Assembly (NCBI GenBank): GCA_029935135.1
Contig: JAOZKX010000033.1
Span: forward strand, 1-11,059
Direction: 5' to 3'
Origin: Desulfocapsa sp.
GTDB taxonomy: Bacteria; Desulfobacterota; Desulfobulbia; Desulfobulbales; Desulfocapsaceae
Length of the DNA stretch: 11,059 nucleotides
Shown: in pieces, positions 6,606 to 11,059 of the stretch
How the letters are laid out: every line of letters starts with the position of its first letter
Position numbering within the stretch: the stretch's first letter is position 1
Notes under the pieces: generated by a model
Told to the model about the DNA's origin: nothing
Databases searched by the model: none
The model's input: the letters and a program-made list of their open reading frames with translations, nothing else
Translations under genes and position numbers: made by a program

Positions 6606-7682
6606 TTATGCGCTTGCAGCAAAAAACTTCTCCGCCTCTTGGCGTGCTTCTTCCAGTGTACTGCTATTTTGTACACTGGCTGCCAGATGATGGCCAAACT
6701 GATAATTACCAGCATAATAGCTGGTAAACTGTTTTAAACGACCCAGCCTCCGTTCCGGCTGAAATCGTTGCTGCAACAACTCAACAAAACGGAAATAAAT
6801 TTCATGCTTTTCCGGATGCTCTCTTTTTTCGATACCATAGACATCCCTTGCAATATCGGCAAAAAGCCAGGGACAACAGACTGCCCCGCGCCCTAACATC
6901 AATCCATCTGCGCCTGATTGTTCAAGGCACCTGCGGGCATCAGCGACTGTAAAGATGCCACCATTGGCAATAACAGGGATAGAGACCCCATCCTTCACCT
7001 TGCCAATCCAGTCCCATCGTGGCTTGCGACAAAACTTCTCATTTTGCAGACGCCCGTGCACAGTAAGGAGATCCACCCCTTCATCCTCCAGCATTCTGCA
7101 AAAATCAAGCAAAGCAGTTTCGTCAAGTGTCGGGCCAAGGCGAATTTTTGCACTCAACACTAAATCCGTTGCCTTTCGTAGGGTAGCAATACTCTTTTTA
7201 ATGAGTTCAGGTGACATAAAGGACCCCGCCCCCTGTTTACGCAAAGTCGGCGCAGGACAGCCAAGGTTCAGATCAATCCCCTGCGCATTTAAGGAATGTA
7301 AGCGCTCAACTGCCGGTACGATATCCTGCCCTGGAGCCACAAAAATCTGATAGAAGAAGGGGAATTCAGCAGCGGTCCGGCAAAGAAAGGGAGATACTGT
7401 TTCATTTTCAATGGGAAGTCTGCTGACTGCAAGCATCTCACTAAAGAAAAGACCGACCCCCCCCAGTTCCAGAAGCAGAAGACGAAAGGCAGAGTGAGAA
7501 AGGCCAACCATGGGCGCAAGGGCCAGAGGAGGAGTACAATGTACTTCTGCTCCTGATTGTTCTCTTTGCTTGAACCTGGGGATCAGGAGAAGAGATGTGG
7601 GGATCTTCGAGGAAAGCTCTCCCTCTGAGCAATAGTGACTCTGCTCTCTATTAATCCTGCGATCCTGTAATTCGTTTGACAA
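6606..7682 (-). CDS. dus: tRNA-dihydrouridine synthase (Dus family)
   Basis: This is an FMN-dependent TIM-barrel enzyme that reduces uridine to dihydrouridine in tRNA. In the 358-residue reading the motifs appear in family order: LALAPM (53-58, FMN site), SEM (81-83), DLNLGCPAPTLRKQGAGS (137-154) with catalytic Cys142, SAKIRLG (177-183), VHGR (208-211), ANGGI (239-243) and LGRGA (263-267). A helical C-terminal domain runs from about 290. I cannot tell DusA, B or C apart securely; the layout is generic bacterial Dus. The start is uncertain. The only standard start codon in frame before the LAPM motif is a TTG at 7682, which overlaps the upstream gene by 32 bases and leaves about 50 residues before the barrel, where typical Dus proteins have 10-15. 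No ATG or GTG occurs in that stretch. Translation is probably coupled to the upstream CNB/PilZ gene. Confidence 0.93.
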   Translation of the reverse strand: MSNELQDRRINREQSHYCSEGELSSKIPTSLLLIPRFKQREQSGAEVHCTPPLALAPMVGLSHSAFRLLLLELGGVGLFFSEMLAVSRLPIENETVSPFLCRTAAEFPFFYQIFVAPGQDIVPAVERLHSLNAQGIDLNLGCPAPTLRKQGAGSFMSPELIKKSIATLRKATDLVLSAKIRLGPTLDETALLDFCRMLEDEGVDLLTVHGRLQNEKFCRKPRWDWIGKVKDGVSIPVIANGGIFTVADARRCLEQSGADGLMLGRGAVCCPWLFADIARDVYGIEKREHPEKHEIYFRFVELLQQRFQPERRLGRLKQFTSYYAGNYQFGHHLAASVQNSSTLEEARQEAEKFFAASA

Positions 7683-10068
7683 TATCTACACCAATTCCCT
7701 CGTCAAACTGCACATGAACAGAGTAATCACTATCCTGGTAATTTTGAGGACGAACAGCAACAATCTGTCCACGACAGGAAGCAGTCCCTCCTCCGGGCAG
7801 AGGAATAGTGGAACCAATTTTTCGTCCCAATAAAAGTCGTGCATTTTCTTTACGGGATATCCGGATAAAAAATGACAGGCCCCCAACGGCAATATCAGCA
7901 AGTTCTCCCTTAAAACTCTTCTTCCCGGAATTCCCATATTGATCAAGCAGCATATGCTCAACAATCATAGAAAGTGGGTAACGAGCAGCCAGTCGCCGAT
8001 CTTCTCCGGACATTTTCAAAAGGGAAGGAACAGTATCCATCTTCGTACAGAAGGCATGGAGACACGCCTCTATCCCAGGGTATTCGTCTAGGAGTTCAAG
8101 AAATTTTTTACGCTGCAGAATATGGATTGAAGTCTGGCTCAAGGCCGTCAAGGTAGTGGTCCAGACAGAAACATCAAAAAAAGGTGCCGCCCCGACAATC
8201 TCACCAGGATTAATTCGCTTGAGGAAGATTTCCGTATCCCCTCGCTGACAGGAGAGCCGTACCTGCCCGGAATTGACAAAGAAAAGGCTTGGCTGCAAGG
8301 TTCCCTGTTCCACAATCAAATCACCAGCGACAAAACTTTTTTCTCGCAGCATATAGTACAGAGCATTGAATTCATCCGTTGACAGCTCATCATAAAGATC
8401 CTGCCAGACACTGATATGATGACTCGTAATAGAAGAAGACCTTTCCGCTTCTATTATTTCCCCTGCCCGTATCACCTCTGTCAACCCATTGGGATCCACT
8501 TCAAGTATCCGGTCTCGTAACATCTCAGCGGTATCAAAATCTTTATCTTTAGCAGCCTCTTCACACTTATCGAACAGAAGCTGGCTGGCACCTTCCACAT
8601 CGCCCTTGCCAAGGAGTTTCGCCACTTCCTCATTCGCCTGCTGCAGAACTCTCTTTGCTTTGTTTTGCGTAACCGGATCCTGGGCATAAGAAACCTGTTC
8701 AGAATCGATGTTCGGGGTAGAGGCCACGGGATCTGCTGTTTTTTGAGCCTGTTCATTTCCTGATTTCTCCGGTTTATCTTCAGCCTCTCCCTCCCCAATC
8801 TGGGCAGTAAGTATCTTCAGGGTTTGTCTGGCAGACTGAATAACCGGAGCAAAACTCTCATCGTCATGCTCTATCAGTTCGTCAATAAGCATTGTCATCA
8901 TATTAACAGCACGCGAAGATCTACTCAGGCGAAGATTAATGGCAAGCTTTGCCAGCAACTCTCCCCGTACCTCATCAGAAAAAGAATCTCTATGACCAAG
9001 AAGATCAAGAAAAGCCTCAAGAGTATCTTCCCCACCCAGTTGTCCCAGCTGTACAACCAGATTGGCCTTCAACTGATCATCCACAAGGGGAAGTGCCGTA
9101 AGGAGGTATAATTTCTTATTCGTCCCAGCGACATCATAGATACATTCAAGAACCTGCTGCTGAACACGAATATCTTCGTGATCAACATAGGGCATAACCA
9201 GGGGAATTAATTCAGGATCATTAACGGCCGCAAGCATCAGGATAACATTTCGTATCCCATACCAGGGTAAATCCTTCTTCAGGTACTCCTCAAGTACCGC
9301 AACAGACACATAGCCGGTGGCCGGAATAATGCCAATCAACCGCAATCGATGTTCTTTCTCTTTACAGGAGAACAGAGCTTCCAGAAGATGCATGGCAGCC
9401 TTACGCCCAAGATGAACGAGAAGACTTTCTGCATTTTTTCTTCGCACACCACGACCACGCAGACAGACCAGAGTCAGTTCTTCCAGAATGTAATCAGCTG
9501 CCATGGCCCCTTGCGCACGACTCACTATACTGCGGATGGCATTGTTCTTTTCAAGTTTGCCAGATTGAATCTGATAGAAAACCTCAAGAAGATAATCACA
9601 CTCTTCCCAATTCCCCTCCTCCAGCATTCGGATGCCATTTTTCTGTAATTGTTTGCAGACGGTGTCACACGCGGAGAGAAAAGTGGTTTCAATGCGAAGC
9701 CAGCGCAGGAGAATTCTGGATAATTCCACCATAAGATCACAAGGATCATCCTCAAGCATCAGATGGGAACAGAGACTGAGCGCGATAACGGACCGTTCAC
9801 GAATATCCAGTTCCTCACTGCATGCACACTCACCGAGTTTTACAAACAGCTGTTTCATCCGCTCACACTCGCCGTTGCGACAAGCATCCACGATCATTTC
9901 AGGAAGCATGGTCAGGAATTCATCATTCAGCAACACATCATCCTGCCCCTGCTCCAGGTCCAGAATGAGTTTTCCTAAACGACGCTCAATCCGCTGCTGT
10001 TCCTGCTGCTCAATAAGGGCTTTTGCCTTCGCCTGAGCAAGTTTCTGTTTTTCTTTATCGATTTCCAT
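7651..10068 (-). CDS. HEAT-like/cyclic-nucleotide-binding-fold/PilZ multidomain protein
   Basis: The product is 805 residues, predicted cytosolic, with no signal peptide or membrane helix. In order it shows: a charged, Gln/Lys-rich N-terminal helix (1-40); an alpha-solenoid with HEAT-like helical pairs, clearest at about 190-400 (for example 'DLPWYGIRNVILMLAAVNDPELIPLVMPYV'-type units); a low-complexity linker (425-470); a helical TPR-like segment (470-540); a cyclic-nucleotide-binding (CRP/cNMP) fold at about 557-675; and a C-terminal PilZ domain at about 690-800. In the phosphate-binding cassette Glu623 is kept (GEIVG), but the position of the conserved Arg is Trp636 (VWTTTLTAL), so ordinary cAMP binding is doubtful. 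The PilZ part keeps RxxxR (R692, R696) and D-x-A-x-x-G (DIAVGG, 725-730), the c-di-GMP motifs, with Ala for the usual Ser. No DNA-binding helix-turn-helix is seen, so it is more likely a signal-responsive scaffold than a transcription factor. The ATG at 10068 lacks a Shine-Dalgarno; a C8 run lies 9 bases upstream. It leads the unit with dus and the phasin-like gene. Confidence 0.82.
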   Translation of the reverse strand: MEIDKEKQKLAQAKAKALIEQQEQQRIERRLGKLILDLEQGQDDVLLNDEFLTMLPEMIVDACRNGECERMKQLFVKLGECACSEELDIRERSVIALSLCSHLMLEDDPCDLMVELSRILLRWLRIETTFLSACDTVCKQLQKNGIRMLEEGNWEECDYLLEVFYQIQSGKLEKNNAIRSIVSRAQGAMAADYILEELTLVCLRGRGVRRKNAESLLVHLGRKAAMHLLEALFSCKEKEHRLRLIGIIPATGYVSVAVLEEYLKKDLPWYGIRNVILMLAAVNDPELIPLVMPYVDHEDIRVQQQVLECIYDVAGTNKKLYLLTALPLVDDQLKANLVVQLGQLGGEDTLEAFLDLLGHRDSFSDEVRGELLAKLAINLRLSRSSRAVNMMTMLIDELIEHDDESFAPVIQSARQTLKILTAQIGEGEAEDKPEKSGNEQAQKTADPVASTPNIDSEQVSYAQDPVTQNKAKRVLQQANEEVAKLLGKGDVEGASQLLFDKCEEAAKDKDFDTAEMLRDRILEVDPNGLTEVIRAGEIIEAERSSSITSHHISVWQDLYDELSTDEFNALYYMLREKSFVAGDLIVEQGTLQPSLFFVNSGQVRLSCQRGDTEIFLKRINPGEIVGAAPFFDVSVWTTTLTALSQTSIHILQRKKFLELLDEYPGIEACLHAFCTKMDTVPSLLKMSGEDRRLAARYPLSMIVEHMLLDQYGNSGKKSFKGELADIAVGGLSFFIRISRKENARLLLGRKIGSTIPLPGGGTASCRGQIVAVRPQNYQDSDYSVHVQFDEGIGVDIVKRITGSQD

Positions 10069-10077
10069 ACTAAGAGA

Positions 10078-10085
10078 GGGGGGGG
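10078..10085 (-). repeat. C8 homopolymer tract upstream of CNB/PilZ gene
   Basis: There are eight G on the plus strand (C8 in the message), separated by 9 bases from the ATG at 10068. It occupies the place where a ribosome binding site would normally be, and nothing like AGGAGG is present. Tracts of this length can slip during replication, but nothing here shows that it varies. Confidence 0.6.
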
Positions 10086-10137
10086 AACAGATTACATATA
10101 ATTTTTATATTCTTTATCGTAAGTTATAATGTTACTG

Positions 10138-10143
10138 ATTATA
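10138..10143 (-). promoter_or_regulatory. Possible -10 element for CNB/PilZ-dus-phasin unit
   Basis: A perfect TATAAT lies on the minus strand within the very A/T-rich 109-base gap (10069-10177) after the Sel1 gene. A start near 10131 would give a leader of about 60 bases containing the C8 run. There is no good -35 at 16-18 bases; only a T-rich run lies there. Other A/T boxes nearby, such as TATATG about 40 bases further downstream, are comparable candidates. Confidence 0.3.
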
Positions 10144-10177
10144 TCGCATGGTAACAAAGAAAAAAAGGAAATAACCA

Positions 10178-10744
10178 TCAGTTGCAGGAAACTCCCGTCT
10201 TTAACAATTGCCTTTGTCTCTCCCGCAGATCAGTAAAACTCACATCTTTCACTATTTCAACAAGCTTTTCATACTCCGCAGAAGCACCAGGATAGTCAGC
10301 CTCAGCGGCCAGACCAAACCAGGCAAGTGCCTGCCGTAAATCCTTTTCAACTCCTTTACCAATCAGATAGAGCCGCCCAAGAAAAAACTGTGCCGCCGGC
10401 CAATTCTGTTGTGCTGCGCAACGGTAATAGTGGGATGCTTTTTGGAGATTCTGCCTTACACCACTTCCATTTTCTAATTTAATTCCAAGGTACAGGCAGG
10501 CACAGGCAATACAGGAATCACTCGCCTTTTCCAGCCACAATGTGGCTGTTTCAGAATCGCGCCCAACCCCTTCACCACCATACTCATATAAAAGCGCCAG
10601 GGCTAATTGCGCTTCGCCGTCTCCGCTCTCTGCCAAGCCCTGGATATCTTCCAGGTAACTTCCGGCATACACATTCAACGGCACAGGCAGCAGGAGAAAC
10701 AGTATACAATAACAGAGAAGGAATAATCTCTTCAAAATATTCAT
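10178..10744 (-). CDS. Exported Sel1-repeat (SLR) protein
   Basis: The product is 188 residues. Residues 1-27 form a signal peptide: MNILKR, a long Leu/Cys/Ile-rich core, then a VYA cleavage site before GSYLED. This suggests a periplasmic location. Three Sel1-like helical repeats follow at about 44-76, 78-114 and 116-151, with the usual A-x-x-x-L-x-x-x-Y...G-x-G-V-x-x-D/N...A-x-x-W/Y-x-x-x-A pattern (AQFFLGRLYLIGKGVEKDLRQALAWFGLAA in the last). Sel1 proteins are protein-protein adaptors, and the partner cannot be predicted here. The mature part has several Cys (77-82 region, 108, 187), which could form disulfides in the periplasm. The ATG at 10744 gives a complete signal peptide, but there is no clear Shine-Dalgarno, and a 12-bp hairpin ends 12 bases before it. 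A separate promoter between hairpin and start is not possible, so transcription must come from upstream. Confidence 0.88.
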   Translation of the reverse strand: MNILKRLFLLCYCILFLLLPVPLNVYAGSYLEDIQGLAESGDGEAQLALALLYEYGGEGVGRDSETATLWLEKASDSCIACACLYLGIKLENGSGVRQNLQKASHYYRCAAQQNWPAAQFFLGRLYLIGKGVEKDLRQALAWFGLAAEADYPGASAEYEKLVEIVKDVSFTDLRERQRQLLKTGVSCN

Positions 10745-10756
10745 AGCTACAAACTC

Positions 10757-10796
10757 AAACAGCCGCTTACCCTTTTGCAGGAGAAAGCGGCTGTTT
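10757..10796 (-). terminator. Perfect 12-bp-stem hairpin, terminator or attenuator
   Basis: The arms 10757-10768 and 10785-10796 are exact reverse complements (AAACAGCCGCTT / AAGCGGCTGTTT) with a 16-base loop. On the minus strand it follows the stop of the partial gene at 10824 by 27 bases and precedes the Sel1 ATG by 12 bases. The tail after the stem (TTT then GAGTTTG) is a poor U tract, so termination may be partial. An mRNA-processing or translation-blocking hairpin is an alternative. Confidence 0.6.
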
Positions 10797-10823
10797 CAGT
10801 TAAAAAAAATTCGCTGCTTTCTA

Positions 10824-11059
10824 CTAGAGAGGCTCACCAAAGGCGTTTAGCGATTTTGCAGCAGCAACATCAACGGTCACATACATGGACACAGTTGTAT
10901 CTCTTAATGAGCCGTTGTTTTCCAGGTTCATCATACAGGTCTTGTTGGGTTTGGTAAAAGCAAGAATAATAGTTTGACTGGATACTTCACCAACCAGTTT
11001 CCATTTATTTTTCTTCATAGAGGCGACAATAAAATCTTTTAACGAATTGACTTCAATTT
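10824..11059 (-). CDS. C-terminal part of unrecognised, probably envelope protein
   Basis: The frame is open to the window edge, so the gene begins beyond 11059. The ATG at 11018 is probably internal, because the residues before it (VNSLKDFIVAS) continue the same pattern. About 78 residues are visible. The segment DFIVASMKKNKWKLVGEV, then a beta-rich ILAFTKPNKTCMMNLE and VSMYVTVDV, resembles the C-terminal module of small bacterial envelope lipoproteins in which a helix ending in M-x-x-x-x-W-K-L-V leads into a short beta-hairpin with a Phe-x-Lys turn. That resemblance is from memory and I cannot name a family. It ends with two consecutive TAG codons (10826-10821). It lies upstream of the Sel1 gene on the same strand, separated by the hairpin, and may be co-transcribed with it. 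Confidence 0.65.
   Translation of the reverse strand, partial: IEVNSLKDFIVASMKKNKWKLVGEVSSQTIILAFTKPNKTCMMNLENNGSLRDTTVSMYVTVDVAAAKSLNAFGEPL

Noticed and set aside
6581..6715. Longer reading of the phasin-like gene
   Set aside because: It would overlap the dus 3' end by over 100 bases. The ATG at 6580 has an AAAGGAG site and matches the family N terminus.
7533..7545. 13-bp palindrome AGTACA-A-TGTACT inside dus
   Set aside because: It is within coding sequence and has a one-base centre, so it cannot form a good hairpin loop. No nearby promoter suggests an operator, so chance is likely.
10161..10177. T-rich run (minus strand) after the Sel1 stop as an intrinsic terminator
   Set aside because: No stable stem precedes it; only 3-bp pairing is available between GGT and ACC.
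1..11059. Search by eye for CRISPR arrays, tRNAs, insertion sequences or integrase/attachment sites
   Set aside because: No direct DNA repeats with regular spacers, no tRNA-like cloverleaf, no transposase or recombinase reading frame and no terminal inverted repeats were found.

Overview
The window reads as chromosomal DNA from a Gram-negative bacterium, most likely an anaerobic member of the Desulfobacterota (Desulfobulbales-like). That placement is inference. It rests on moderate GC content, a PilZ/cyclic-nucleotide-binding-fold/HEAT regulator beside a tRNA dihydrouridine synthase and a short COG3937-type phasin, an EF-G-like paralogue whose G3 motif is DTPGD rather than DTPGH, and a secreted beta-helix protein ending in a short hydrophobic tail. 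No RNA gene, CRISPR array, insertion sequence or phage module is visible.

Layout. (1) Positions 1-1571 (+) hold the 3' part of a large secreted right-handed beta-helix protein. A strong hairpin terminator at 1608-1648 follows and also serves the convergent minus-strand unit. (2) Positions 1728-4309 (-) are a two-gene unit: an EF-G-like GTPase, then a MogA-type molybdopterin adenylyltransferase 14 bases downstream. A sigma70-like promoter lies at 4421-4450. (3) A 345-base divergent intergenic region precedes murJ (4655-6244, +), the lipid II flippase. (4) Converging on murJ is a minus-strand unit read from 10068 down to 6275: an 805-residue alpha-solenoid/CNB-fold/PilZ protein, then dus (32-base overlap), then a 101-residue phasin-like protein (25-base gap). 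(5) Positions 10178-11059 (-) hold two envelope-type genes: a Sel1-repeat protein with a signal peptide and, upstream of it, the C-terminal part of an unrecognised protein. A perfect 12-bp-stem hairpin lies between them.

How the genes may work together. murJ (peptidoglycan precursor export), mog (molybdenum cofactor), the EF-G paralogue and dus (tRNA modification) are housekeeping or accessory-housekeeping functions. The least ordinary gene is the 805-residue protein. It joins a long helical scaffold to a cyclic-nucleotide-binding fold whose usual phosphate-binding Arg is replaced by Trp, and to a C-terminal PilZ domain that keeps both c-di-GMP motifs. It looks like a c-di-GMP-responsive scaffold rather than a transcription factor. 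It lies in one transcription unit with dus and the phasin-like gene, and a C8 tract sits where its Shine-Dalgarno sequence would be expected. The beta-helix gene is also notable: its repeat spacing changes sharply from about 37 to about 23 residues near the C terminus.
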